A stretch of 64,000 nt of DNA from Ophryocystis elektroscirrha (Eukaryota > Apicomplexa > Conoidasida > Neogregarinorida > Ophryocystidae). The translations under genes were made by a program, and so were the position numbers. Shown piece by piece: positions 24,139 to 35,445 of this stretch; the stretch's first letter is position 1, and each line of letters opens with the position of its first letter. The notes beneath the pieces are model-generated. The model saw only the letters and a program-made list of their open reading frames with translations. It was not told where the DNA came from and made no database searches. The stretch is taken from the NCBI GenBank assembly GCA_030141585.1, contig JAQIFP010000009.1, forward strand, positions 26,219 to 90,218. Direction: 5' to 3'.

Positions 24139-25595
24139 TACATATATATATATATATATTAATTAATGTTTGTTAGTTAAGCAAATGTATATATAAAATA
24201 TATTTATATATACATTTATATACATATATATATATATATATGTAATATAAAAGAAATATAATTTAATTAATTTATTGATTATATGATAATATAAAGAATG
24301 AAGGAATATTTTTTGTATATATGTGCATACCTTAGCGGTAGTTAAAGCGTCATAACCTGCTTCGTGACACTTGTCACCATCAGAGGTGCCATGTAACGTA
24401 TAATTCATCGTTAACTTCTTTGAATTACTTCCTTGGCGAGAAACGATCTTAAATATGGATTGATGATCTTTAGAATTTAGATGTGAAAATAAAGTGTCCA
24501 AAGCAGTTCCTCTAAAAATAGATAAATGAAAAAACCATATACCTATCATCGGCAATACCAAAAATAAATCCATTTCTATTACCAGCTATAAATTTAGTGT
24601 CAAATATCCCCCCCACGAATATATTGAGGCAATCGTGGCAAAACTCAGAGACAGTTGGAGGAATAGAGCTTTAAGCTAACTTTTTTTTTTTTTTTTCTTA
24701 CGCAATAAATTTATCATGAATATGCAACAAATCGAAAAAACCATTATGAACGACAATAGGCTTTTGATGAATTATGATACTGTCCAAGACTCTCTGCAAT
24801 CCTTTTTGTGAAATTGCTTCAATCTATTACAATTTTTTTTTTTTTTTTTTTTTTTACATATTCTTTACGAAAAACGGTGGGGGATTGCAAAGACGATAGT
24901 CGTTCATAATCTATTCTAAATAAATTGAAGTCATAGTACAAATTACCCATTTTTTAACCAAGCTTCAAAATTAAATCCATTTGAATGAAGCCAAGATAAA
25001 GTATTTGTATCAAAAGAATAGATTCGACGCTATTTTTCATGTAGGGTTTTTTGTTTTTTTATTACGTGTAAGGGATATACATAAAAGTTATAAGGAGCTA
25101 AAAACCAGTAATTATCGTTTCCATCTGATTGAGTTTTTTTCTTATAATCGGAATCAGATGAAGATCTCCAAACTGGACAGATTCCCAATTGAACTAAGTC
25201 TTATTTATTTGAAGGTTTTTTTACCCGTCATGAACTTCTCTACTGATTTTACTGTCAATTCATAAAACCCCTAAAGCGCAATAAAAAAAAAAAAAAAAAT
25301 ACATTCAAATCGGTCGCTTTTTCGGGAGTATTGAATAACCCTGTGAATTCCAGATCTATAGCTACAAATTCGCATTTTGCTATATCCGAAACAGCAGCCT
25401 CTATCATTTCATGTTTCTTGAGTTTAATATTTTCATCGTTTAACACTAAAAACAATTTTTTTTTTTTTTTACGGGTATATGTATTATAAACATAGAAGAG
25501 TTTTAATGAATATAAAAAAAATATATGTTATTTAAAAATATTTATAATATTAATTACTGACCTGCTGGTTGAGCATCCAGTTCATTTATGGTCAT
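23457..25595 (-). CDS. PARN-type poly(A)-specific ribonuclease (DEDDh deadenylase)
   Basis: Multi-exon minus-strand gene starting MTINELDAQPA at 25595 and ending with TAA at 23457. Catalytic DEDD residues appear in order: FVAIDLEFTGL (Asp and Glu), VVHNGFFDLLHIHDKF (second Asp), and HEAGYDALTT (His and last Asp). Between them are the PARN-like blocks NFYVYPL, WLHSNGFNFEAWLKNG and GGIFDTKFIAG. The enzyme removes mRNA poly(A) tails or trims small RNAs. The start codon, followed by a GTCAGT donor, joins in phase to VLNDENIKLKK. Most introns are about 30 nt, often poly-A or poly-T; one near 24050-24330 is long and full of TA repeats. The C-terminal exons (23457-24040, Pro/Lys-rich) have no domain I know and could conceivably be a separate gene. 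Confidence 0.8.
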
Positions 25596-25826
25596 TCAAC
25601 TACTTATTTGAACATATTAGCTAAAAAGGTACATTAAAAAAAAGGCTAAAATTTTGCTTAAATACGTTGAAAAAATTTGTTATAAGTGATATGGGGGTTT
25701 GAACAATTAAAATAGTTAAAATATGAGTACTAAATAGGTTTACGTTTTTCAAAAGGAAAAAAAAACCTTGTTAAAAAAAAAGATCTAAAAAAAAAATAAA
25801 ATTAAATACCGATCATTTATATTATA

Positions 25827-28499
25827 ATGTTATTGACAATAGCAGCTCTTACTGCTTATAAAGCATATACTGTTTTTACAGGAGGCTATGCAGGTATGAA
25901 AAAATCAAGACAAAAAAAACCAGACATTTGGACTCAAGACAAAGATGAAAAAAAAGAAGAAATAAAAAAAACTAATGACAGTTTATTTCTTTTTTATCGC
26001 AAACAAAAAATTGTTTCTGAAGGTATCATGCATGTATCATGTTATTTGTTATACAAGATGAGTGGGATTCATTTGTTTCCGTTCTACAAACACCATTACC
26101 TGTAACATTTCGAATAGTTCACAATGGAGCTTTTTCTGTAAGGGAAAATATTTTAATTTTGCGTATAGAATACCACGGAACAATTTATTACGTCAATAAT
26201 TAATAAGTAATCAAAAGTATATTGAACTTTCGTTTTAAGATATCCAAATTTATTTCAAAAGCTTGAATGGTATCCTGGACTAGCTTATCAAAGTACACTT
26301 GATAAACCAACAATCAAATTTAATCCAAATTATAAGTATATATTAAAAAAAAAAAAAAAAAAAAAATAGACTTATTACAAACGCCATACATAAATTTTCC
26401 GAAGTTTCTGCCGTTTACCGTCAAGAAATCGTGAGTATGATTCCAGCATTGTTTCTTCGCGAATATGTATGGGTGTATAATTTGATGATACAATTTTTTT
26501 AGAATTCAGTTCTTGATATGTGTGCAGCTCCTGGTTCAAAAACAGCTCAACTTTTGGAACTTATTCCTTGTAGTGAAAAGAGTTTGATAGTTGCAAATGA
26601 TGTGAACACTGACCGAACTTATATGTAAAAATAAAAAAAAAAAAAAAAAAAAAAATTAGGTTAATTCATAGACTAAAAAATCTTTTAAGTCCTCATTTGG
26701 TTGTCATATCGCATAGAGCTGAAAAAATTCCAGTTATACAGGTAGATGAGAAGCCGTTTTATTTTGATGCCGTTCTGTGCGACGTTCCATGTTCTGGAGA
26801 TGGGACTCTAAGAAAAAACTTATATCTTTGGAAAACTTGGAATTTAAAGTTTGCGTATGGACTTCATCCATTGCAGGTCAATATATTAAAAAGGTATATT
26901 TTTTTTTTTTTTTTTTATTTTTTTAGAGCACTATTATTATGTAAAGTTGGAGGTAGAGTGGTATACAGTACTTGTTCGTTTAATCCTGTGGAAAATGAAG
27001 CTGTAGTTCAAACTGTTATTGTATGTATATACTTTCACTCCAATAAAGAATTTAGAATGCCTCTAAAGACAGTATAGAGCTTTTAGATGCTAAAAAATTG
27101 GTGGATTTACCGTTTGGACGTTCCGGGTTAAACAACTGTTAAGAAAGAAAAAAAAAAACCCATATTTTAGGGTTTATTCAGCATTCAGATGACTTTTATG
27201 AAACTTATGCTGAGTTCAAGAAGAGTTCTACTTCGAACTCCCACATTAAAGAAAGCATGTTTTGTAATAAAACCGTCGACTTGACAAAATGCTTAAGATT
27301 TGTCCCACATGATTACAATACAGGTAGAATTTATGTGGCAATACACACAGTTTTATTCAGGGGGATTTTTTGTTGCAGTTTTAGAAAAAAAAAAAGAAAT
27401 TAGTTGGGCCGAATGTTTAGGTAAATACTTTTATTTTTTCTTTATTAAATATAGATGACAAAAAAAAAGAAACGAATAATATGGTACCTCACAATTTGGA
27501 ATCAAATATTTGTATTAGAGAAGATTCAAAAAGACAGATCTGAGATCTGTCATGTTGAAAGATGTAGTTGAAAATCGTTCAGACATGTGGGAAATGCTGG
27601 GTGGATCTTATGGAATCAAAATAGTTGATGAGTCAAAATGGAACCGGTTCTTCGCGAAACAAAAAGCGTCCGATCAACATTTTACACGCGTATGTAATAG
27701 GCCATGCAATAATCATGATAATTAAATTATAACGAACACTCCTAAATATTTTAGTATGATACTTATGCTAAAGTATCTAGAAATTATACTTGAAGATTAT
27801 TTTTTTTGAAATTTATTGAATAATGCGTTATGCAGGTGTGGTATGCTAACGAATTAGCATCTATGTATGCACAGTCTGCATGGAATATCAAGAAAATGGT
27901 AAATTATACAAATTCTTTCAAGTAACAGGAACCACTTATGTTTGGTACTATCGTATTTGACAGAGGAAATAAAAACAAATTTCGAATAAGCTCTTTAGCT
28001 GTAGTGCATCTATTGAAAGCGGGATTCGAACCTTCAAGCTTGAAAGAATTGAGTATGTTCATAATTGATATATATTAGCATTACAGAATCGAACCGCGTG
28101 TTGCATGTAGATAGGCAAACAGTTTTGCGTTTATTGGATAGTAATAAGGAATCTGAAGAACCCGTTGAAGAAATTGAAGGCTTAGACCAAGGTATTTGGT
28201 GTAATTATTGCTATGAAACCTGCAAGATTTATTAAAAATCCTTCCTTCTATAAGACCAGCAAATCAAGAAATATTCCGCCACAAAATTGATTCTTTTGAT
28301 GAAGAATTTCGAGCTAAAATAAATGAAATTCCTGTACATTCATACTGCTTGATTATAGCAAGTTATAAAAACGAAGAGATTCCGGTTTGTTTCAAATAAC
28401 TTCATTCCATTTCAGATAACAGGATGGAGAGGCCAAACAAATATTGAACTATTAATAAATAGATTTTACCGTTCTGCTTTATTATCTATTTTTAACTAA
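25827..28499 (+). CDS. NSUN2: RNA cytosine-C5 methyltransferase, NSUN2/TRM4 type
   Basis: Many short exons, with mini-introns such as the 31-nt one beginning after TTTTCT near 26140. The order of motifs is that of TRM4/NSUN2: KKSRQKKPD, YRKQKIVSEDEWDSF, PLPVTFRI, the SAM-binding DMCAAPGSKTAQLLE, the motif IV block CDVPCSGDGTLRKN with its cysteine, and VVYSTCSFNP with the catalytic cysteine. CLRFVPHDYNTGGFFVAVLE follows, then the C-terminal RNA-binding part ending ITGWRGQTN...SALLSIFN. The product methylates tRNA C5 positions, mainly in the nucleus. ATG 25896 gives a start closer to the family norm; ATG 25827 adds a hydrophobic leader. The exon join near 27030-27090 could not be resolved with certainty. 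Confidence 0.85.
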
Positions 28500-28515
28500 A
28501 TTAACTTTTGTGCCT

Positions 28516-29714
28516 TTAATCAATGTTAGACTCAGGGGCTGAAATTTGTTGCTTCAAATTTTGTAAAGCGACTTTGTGAGCTGTATTTACTTCTATAGGC
28601 TCTTTTTCGTTTTGCTCTTGTTTGGCCGCAGCTTCTTCTTCTATAAAATAATGTTTTTTGTAGCGTTCAACTTAAGCTATACATTTACTATAATTTGTTT
28701 ACAAATATGTTACAACATGAATACTCAACTAGAAAAATTACTTAACATTGATGATTGATAATGTATACTAATATATATATAATTATTTACCAGCCAAAAA
28801 AAAAATTAAATATATGTGCGCAATTTATACATTTTTTCACTATACATATATAAATATACATATTTTTTTGTATAGGTAAATATCTTTATTTGACATATGA
28901 GTATAAATTGTATATATGTTTCACACTTATTGATTATTTGCTTATATAATAATAATAATAATAATAATATTATAATTTAAATATATATATATATATATAT
29001 ATAGTAATATACAAGAGTTAGCTATATAGGAATAATTATATATGTAAAATTTGTATAGATAAGTAACTTACCACTAAGCGTTTTAAGAATCTTATTTGCG
29101 ACAGGATCGTTTTTACCAAGATACCTGGCTTTAATATTTTGGTTAGCTAAACCTGGATCGTGGTGAGAATCAATTTCGTGTCTATAAGGACAAGAATCTC
29201 CTCTTGTGCATTCTCCTCGTTGCCAAAACGAACAAATTCTGGCTTGATTTCTTTGGTAATAAGGCTGTGTCCTAGCAAGTTTGAGTAGAATTTGAGACTC
29301 GGTTGCTGTGGAGCTGACAGGCAATATTCCGCTTTCTCGAATTTTATTTAGAGCATAATCTCGGTTGATGGTTGATTCCGGCAAATTGACTCTTTGTGAT
29401 TCTTCTAAGAACTTGTCACGAACTTGAACCGGTAGTCCATAATCCAGATCAAACAAACAAACTTGGCAAACATTTTTGACTCTCGCACATGTCTGACATG
29501 TGATTGTTGTTTTATACCGTGCTCTTCTTCCTGGTTGCCATCTAAATGAAGTATAAGGTCTACAGCATATTTTGCATTCTCGGCCTCCTACTGATCTTAT
29601 CATTCTAACATACGGATTATCCCCCAAACATGTTTCGCACACCAAAGGAAACGTTGCTTTTTCCCAGCCTTCATTAATAACATCTTTGGCTACCACCAAC
29701 TCTCTTTGAGCCAT
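28516..29714 (-). CDS. RBM22: RBM22/Slt11 splicing factor homologue, without RRM
   Basis: Exon 29714-29072 splices in phase across a 431-nt A+T-rich intron to exon 28640-28516, giving 255 aa. The N-terminus is unmistakably RBM22/Ecm2: the zinc module LVCETCLGDNPYVRM ... CKICCRPYTSFRWQPG ... CQTCARVKNVCQVC, then VRDKFLEESQR, then a CCCH finger (CSFWQRGECTRGDSCPYRH). RBM22 sits next to the U6 internal loop in the catalytic spliceosome. The family normally has an RRM after the CCCH finger. Here the protein goes from KILKTLS straight to an Ala/Glu/Gln-rich tail (EEEAAAKQEQN), and the intron holds no RRM-like coding. The start codon lies 27 bp from that of RLP24. Confidence 0.85.
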
Positions 29715-29741
29715 TTTATTATCGGTCCTTTAATAGCAGAT
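29715..29741. promoter_or_regulatory. 27-bp divergent spacer between RBM22 and RLP24 start codons
   Basis: Only 27 bases separate the two initiation codons of these head-to-head genes, so 5' leaders and promoters must overlap into each other's transcribed region. No defined promoter element is recognised. Confidence 0.7.
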
Positions 29742-30738
29742 ATGCGGATAGAAAAATGTTGGTTTTGTTCTTCAAATATATATCCAGGTAATTTTTAGAT
29801 ATATCAGCTTCAATTGATATTTTTTTTTTTCTTAATAGTATTATTTTAAATCATAAAAATTTAAGGTCATATTTAAGATTATTTCTGTAAATTAATGTAT
29901 AATTTAAGTAACTATTATAATCAAAATGTTATGTCATGTACGGTAGTGATCATATATATATTATGTAATTTAATAAGCTAAAACTTTTGTTGCAAAAATA
30001 CAAATATATTTTACAATACTTCATAGGCATACACGCTTGTTTTTAATATAATTATATAAGTGATAAATAGACAGTCTGATAATATTCAAATAAGCAGTAT
30101 CAAATAGCTGTGTTTATTGATTAAGTAAATCATTTATATAATACAATATTCTAAATATTAAATATGGTAAATAAAGGCTTACTTTCTACATACGTACACG
30201 TAAACATTATTATTCAGGCCACGGGATTGTATTTGTAAGAAATGACGCTACAATTTTTCGATTTTGCCGTTCGAAGTGCCATAAGCATTTTAAAGCCAAA
30301 CATAACCCACGTAAGTTCCGATGGACAAAGGCTTACCGAAAAGTGGCGGGAAAAGAAGCTATGCACGATGAAGTATTCGAATTTGAAAAGCAGCGTGATC
30401 GCCCCATCAAATATAATCGTGAAATTGTTACCTCTACTATACAAGCAATGAAACGTTTGGACCAAATCCGTTCAAAAAGAAAAATAAGATTCTACAAACA
30501 ACGAATGCTTAAATCTTATACCATCCAAGCAAAACTAGCCAACAAAGAATTAAAACGTCATCAAACTCTCATTAATGAAAAACCTGATATTTTAATTAAT
30601 AAAATGCAGGATAATGAAATGTCTGAACTACCGCCTCAGTCAAAATTAGCTCTAAAAATTAAAAGTAAAATAAAAAATGAAGAAAAACAACACCTAATTA
30701 ATAAAAAGAAAATTGTGAAAGACGTTCAAATGAATTGA
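29742..30738 (+). CDS. RLP24: Ribosome biogenesis protein RLP24 (RSL24D1)
   Basis: Two exons, 29742-29787 and 30218-30738, give 188 aa. The first encodes MRIEKCWFCSSNIYPG, the family's invariant start and first half of the zinc ribbon. After a 430-nt intron the second continues HGIVFVRNDATIFRFC, SKCHKHFKAKHNPRK and WTKAYRKVAGKEA, then FEFEKQRDRPIKYNRE and a basic tail. RLP24 takes the place of ribosomal protein eL24 on pre-60S particles and recruits the AAA ATPase Drg1 for release in the cytoplasm. The C-terminal extension (ILINKMQDNEMSELPPQ...) is lysine-rich. The small first exon is easy to miss because the start lies far upstream. Confidence 0.93.
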
Positions 30739-30905
30739 TTAATGAGATAATTTTTTTTGTCGAAATTTAAGTTTTGCTTTTTTTAAGCACTAAAATGATA
30801 CATCAAGCTTTAGATGTGAAAATTATTTATAAAAAAAAAAATTGTAAATTTCAAGAATTTAAAAAAAATACATTACATTATATATATGTACATTTATATA
30901 TTTTA

Positions 30906-32929
30906 TTATGTAACTGAACTTTGTTTTGTTGTTATGTAATATATTGAAGAAATGAATAAGAAAATATATATTTGAACGTATAAATATAATTTAAATATAT
31001 GTGCACCCTTCCCTCTATAATATAATTGTAAGAAGAAGTATAAATTTGCTTCAAAAATAGCTATGAATATGCAAGCGCAAAATATAATCACTACGTAAAG
31101 CTGTTTTGAAGTTTCAACGGTCATATTGTCGAGTGAATCTGTAACCTTTTCTGACTCGATTGATTCTAAGTCATCTTCAAAATCTTCTTCGGTATTATTT
31201 ACTTCATTCAATTTATTAAGAATGTTTTGTATGGAAAATAGAATTTTTGGGTTTCCTCTTTTAAATGGTCGTTTTTTTTTTCGGACTTTATAAGCATTTC
31301 TCCAAAATACTTCGGACAAATAATCCGGATTCTTGATTTCAGAACTATCACTAGAATATGCATCATTAGATACAAGCGGTGGATCATTTTTTCTAAGGTC
31401 AAGTTTTGATATTTCGCTAACATCGATTTCGCTCGAATCAATTTTGTCGGCGTCAACTTTGTTCGGATCAATTTTATTGACCTCATTTTCGCTCGAATCA
31501 ATTTTGTTGGCATCAGCTTTGTTCGAATCAATTTTATCGGCATCAACTTTGTTCGAATCAATTTTATCGGCGTCAGCTTTGTTCGATTCAATTTTATCGG
31601 CATCAACTTTGTTCAATTCAATTTTATCGGCATCAGCTTTGTTCGAATCAATTTTATCGGCATCAACTTTGTTCGAATCAATTTTATCGGCATCAACTTT
31701 GTTCGAATCAATTTTATCGGCGTCAGATTTGTTCAAATCAACTTCACTTAAACCAACTTTGTTGACGTCAACTTTTTCATTCGGCAGATTTTTATTGAGA
31801 TTATTTTTTACGAAAGAATCATCACTCGCACTCAAAACTCGAAACATATTACTCATAAGCGTCCGGTCTTTCTTTTTGTGTAGTAACCGTTTAGTTTTTA
31901 GAGTCTGTAATGCATTTAATACTGAAGCATCTTCAGGAGTATATTTAAGCGCTGCTTTTAACGAATCTTCGGCGTTATCAAAATCATCTAATTGTAGATA
32001 TATATAACCCCTAATTATCAATAATAATTTAAATAAAGTTCAATTATCTAAAAAAAAAAAAGTAATAACTTTTTTTTTTTTATATAATACAGATTATAAT
32101 AACTTAATATATTTATAAAAATTAATTTTTAATATTTTATAAAACTATATAATTTTATTCATATAATAATCTAATTATCAATTGCCATTACTTTCGGTAT
32201 AAAGCTTTGGGGTTTTGACTGTCAATTTCTAATGCTTGGCCGCATTGCACAAGAGCTTCGGCCCAATCCTATGTAACCAATAAAAAAAAAATTATATAAT
32301 ATTACCTCCTGACATATTTTAGCGGCACACATATTTAGTGATAAAACTAGTTTTAAATAATTGTATCGTTTATTCTCGTCATCAGAATCAGGAAACGTAT
32401 AGTCTAGTTGAATAAGTGCCTAAGTAGAACAAAACTTATGCTTTTTTTTTATGAATAATGTATTTTCTCTGTACTTCCGCAATTCAAAAATATACAAAAT
32501 ATTCTAAAAATTACTTTTCGGTAATTTACAGCAGCCAGGCCATAGTTTTTGTCCTTATAAGCTTCATTACCCAAAACTCTAAATCTATCTGCTGCGTCCA
32601 ATTTTTCAATAGTAGGTCTATTGTAAACTTGTTCTTCCTGAGAACATATACGGTAAGTAATTGTTTACTCTAGAATGATCATGAGAACATGCCGAGTATG
32701 GAATAGAAGAAACATTAGCAGCATCTTTTTCTTCTTTTTTTTGTTCTTCAGCTTCAATTTCTTGTGCAATATTCTCAAATTTGGCATAATTGATTTGAGT
32801 AACTTTTCTTAAAGGGTCCTCTATAGGAACTTTTTTTTTTTTTTCTAAGTTTCCAGTCTCTTTAATCTCATTATCTTGCAATACTAAACGTGCAAATTCT
32901 AGTGCATTCTTATTTGTTTGAAACTTCAT
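30906..32929 (-). CDS. TPR co-chaperone-like protein with decapeptide repeats and C-terminal membrane anchor
   Basis: Starts MKFQTNKNALEFARL at 32929 and runs through several exons with introns of about 30 nt. After a charged N-terminal region comes a three-repeat TPR domain of the Hsp90/Hsp70-docking type: RVLGNEAYKDKNYGLAAVNY, LSLNMCAAKICQEDWAEAL, ALYRKGYIYLQLDDFDNAE; the clamp Lys/Asn/Lys/Arg positions look filled. Next is about 100 residues of Asp/Lys/Ile decapeptide repeats (DADKIDSNKV type), a basic patch (KVRKKKRPFKRG), and a hydrophobic helix (LYVVIIFCACIFIAIF). Its build suggests a membrane-anchored chaperone docking factor, as in FKBP8 or OEP61, though no FKBP domain is present. The very C-terminus is low complexity and its end is less certain. 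Confidence 0.7.
31435..31745. repeat. 30-bp coding tandem repeat in TPR gene
   Basis: About ten copies of a 30-bp unit, in phase with the minus-strand frame, encode the decapeptide DADKIDSNKV and close variants (SNKA, ELNKV, ESNKA, DPNKV). Copies in the middle are almost identical, and divergence grows at both ends, as expected of an array that expands and contracts internally. The plus strand is open too because of the regular period, but has no start or domain. Confidence 0.9.
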
Positions 32930-33164
32930 ATTATGCGATGCTGTACTTTAACCATTAAACATGATTTTTTTTTTCATAAAACAATGAACTGATACTAACA
33001 GTATAGACCTCTTTTTTTCTTTGTCCGTTCTACATTAATTTATAAGACGAATAAAACGTATTTTATATAAAAACTATGCTTATTAGTATAATTATATAAT
33101 ATATAATTAATAACATCTAAAAAAAAAAGAACTTTTTTTTTTTTTCTGTGGAAAAAAAAGAAAT

Positions 33165-35117
33165 TTAATCAATACATGTACACGCCCAAATGGGTTCAGG
33201 TACAAAGTTGACGCTTATACGGTTTCCAGCAAAGTAGCGTCCATTTAATGCTTGGTAAGCTTTTACTGCTTGGTCTGGAGCACCAAACTTCACATATACT
33301 TTACCGTCAATTTGTTTACGATTGATCCATGCTTGCATAACAGCACCATATTTTGTACACTCTAACTTCACATCTTCAGCTACTTCGTCAAAAAAAGAAC
33401 TGGGATCGTCTTCTGGTATATCTGCTGCTGTAAACAGCGTTTCCAAACAGACATTACACATAAACGGCGCAGCATCTAAATTTTTTATTTTTCTAAAAAA
33501 ATTTTTTTACTTGGCAATTGTGATATTCCCCCAGAACCAATTCCAAGAGATTGAACTGCTGATATATTTGAAATTTGCTGATCGGAACGTTGAAGTTTTT
33601 GCATTAACGAAATACGAGGATTAACACCTGATAACAATCCTCCTCCTTCATCATCAAGTCTTTCGTTGTCAGTTTGAGCATCAGCAAACATTAATGCGTT
33701 CTGAAAAAAAAAAAATCTATAAAAAAAAAAAAAAAATTACTTGAAGAGCATGTTGAGCAGCTGCTAAATTACTGCCTAAAGGAACACCATTTAATGAATC
33801 CACTCCAGTAAGAGGAGCAATAGTGCGTTGACTTGGATCTGTAGCATAACCAACTTTAATCTGCTGGCCGCTAATTTCAAAACCATTCATTGCTGCCATA
33901 GCCTCACGAGCATCTTGAGAATTTCTAAATTGAACAAAACCATATCCTTTGCATAAACCTTAACTGATCTCAAAAAAAAAAAAAAAATTACCTGTGTAAG
34001 GATCCTTGTGTAATTCCACATCAACAATGTCACCAAAAGGTTGGAACAACTGTTTTAATTTTGACTCGGTGATTGAACTTAAAGAATCTGTTAACCCTCC
34101 AACGTATACTTTCATAGGGCCTCCTTCTGTTATTTCAGCTGCTTGTTGTTTTGCTGCTTTTGCTGCTCTATTTTTCTCTGCTTGAGAAGCTTGAACAACT
34201 ATAGGCATATCTGAAAGTAATATTATGAGAAAAAATTAACAGAAAATTCTTTTTTAAAAAAAAAAAAAAAACCTTACCCATAATGTAAGAACCAGATAAA
34301 GCTAATGCTTGTAACACAGACTGAGAAGAATAAAACTCAACGTATCCCACGCCTTTTGATTTTCCTGATCGGGAATCACGTATTATTTGAATATCTCGAA
34401 CTTTTCCGGCTTTTTCTGAAAAAAACTTCCAGACATCACGCTCGGTTGCTTTTAAATTCAAGTTCAAAATAAGAACAGTCAAATCGTCTCTTCGAGCTTC
34501 GTCCAACTCTCGATTTCGTTTTTCCTCTTCTTCACGAACCTTTTTTTCATATTCTGCTCGCATTTTTTGTTCTCTGAGCTCGGCTTCTTTTTGCTCTTTC
34601 GTTAATCTTCTTTCAAGCGGTCTTTCTTTTTCATGGTGCCTTCTACTATAGCGTCTATGAGATGAACTTCTAGAACGATCATGTCGACGAGATCTAAAAA
34701 AAAAAAAAAAAAAAAAAGCTTCTTCCAAACGACTTCATCAATTAATAAGTTTAAATATTTTTACTTGTTTTTTCATATTAGAAAATATGCACATAAAACG
34801 TCACCTTCGTAACTAGTAAGTACAAAAAAGTAATACATGCACTCTTTATAATTATTTTAACATACGTATTTAAAAACCATATAATCTAAATATGTTTTTA
34901 AATACTTTTTTTTTTTAATATAAAACATAAAATATACTTATAGAATAACTTATTAATAAAAAAATAATAAATGTATTACTTACGACACATAACGGGATTT
35001 TTCGTCTCTTCTAGGGCTTCTAGAACGCGCAGGCTTATCCTATCTCAAATTTAAAACAAAAACCTATAAATCAACCTCTAAAGCTGCCTCAATTTCCTCA
35101 AAATCAACATCTGCCAT
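33165..35117 (-). CDS. RBM39: RBM39/CAPER-type splicing factor (RS domain, three RRMs)
   Basis: First exon MADVDFEEIEAALE at 35117, then an Arg/Ser region (RSRSPRRDEKS, RSRRHDRSRSSSHRR). RRM1 has LTVLILNLNLKATERDV and KGVGYVEF; the linker PIVVQASQAEKNRAA is the RBM39 hallmark; RRM2 has MKVYVGGLTDSL; the C-terminal U2AF-homology RRM has DVKLECTKYGAV, GKVYVKF and NGRYFAGNRISVNFV. RBM39 acts with U2AF in 3' splice-site choice. Mini-introns, several of them A- or T-runs, interrupt the domains. It ends with TAA at 33165. The conserved linker makes RBM39 a better call than U2AF65. Confidence 0.88.
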
Positions 35118-35445
35118 TTTTTTCCGGCCTGGTATGTATATATATGTCACATGTACTTATTATTATGTTTCAATAGGTTATAAGTATAGAGAGTAGCACT
35201 TTTTTTAAATAAATTGAAAAAAAAAATTATATGTATATATTTATATATATATATGGTTTTTTTTTTTTTGAAGGCGTAGAACACGAATAGAAAAAAAACT
35301 CGTAGATCCGAATAGACGCCGGCGAACATATATGCGCACAAATTTATGCAGCAAAATTTTCCAATTACCTATTTATATATTAGGTAAAATTTATTGTACT
35401 ATTATGTACACCAATAGCCAAAAAAGGACATTTAAGAACTTATAT
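35118..35445. other. Intergenic region between RBM39 and UPF1
   Basis: Both neighbours are on the minus strand. The DNA is A+T-rich with short homopolymer runs. It must hold the UPF1 3' end and the RBM39 promoter. No gene seen. Confidence 0.4.

Noticed and set aside
24608..24614. Apparent frameshift in the deadenylase gene at a G-run (minus strand)
   Set aside because: A recount shows seven bases in the run, which keeps SEFCHDCLNIFVGG and IFDTKF in one frame. No frameshift.
31435..31745. CRISPR-like regular repeats
   Set aside because: Repeats are contiguous 30-bp units without spacers, and they code for protein in a eukaryotic gene.
31333..32007. Long plus-strand open frame of 224 codons
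   Set aside because: Shadow of the 30-bp repeat on the opposite strand: the period is a multiple of three, so stops are avoided. It has no domain or plausible start.
33165..35117. U2AF65 identity
   Set aside because: The linker PIVVQASQAEKNRAA and domain spacing are those of RBM39/CAPER.
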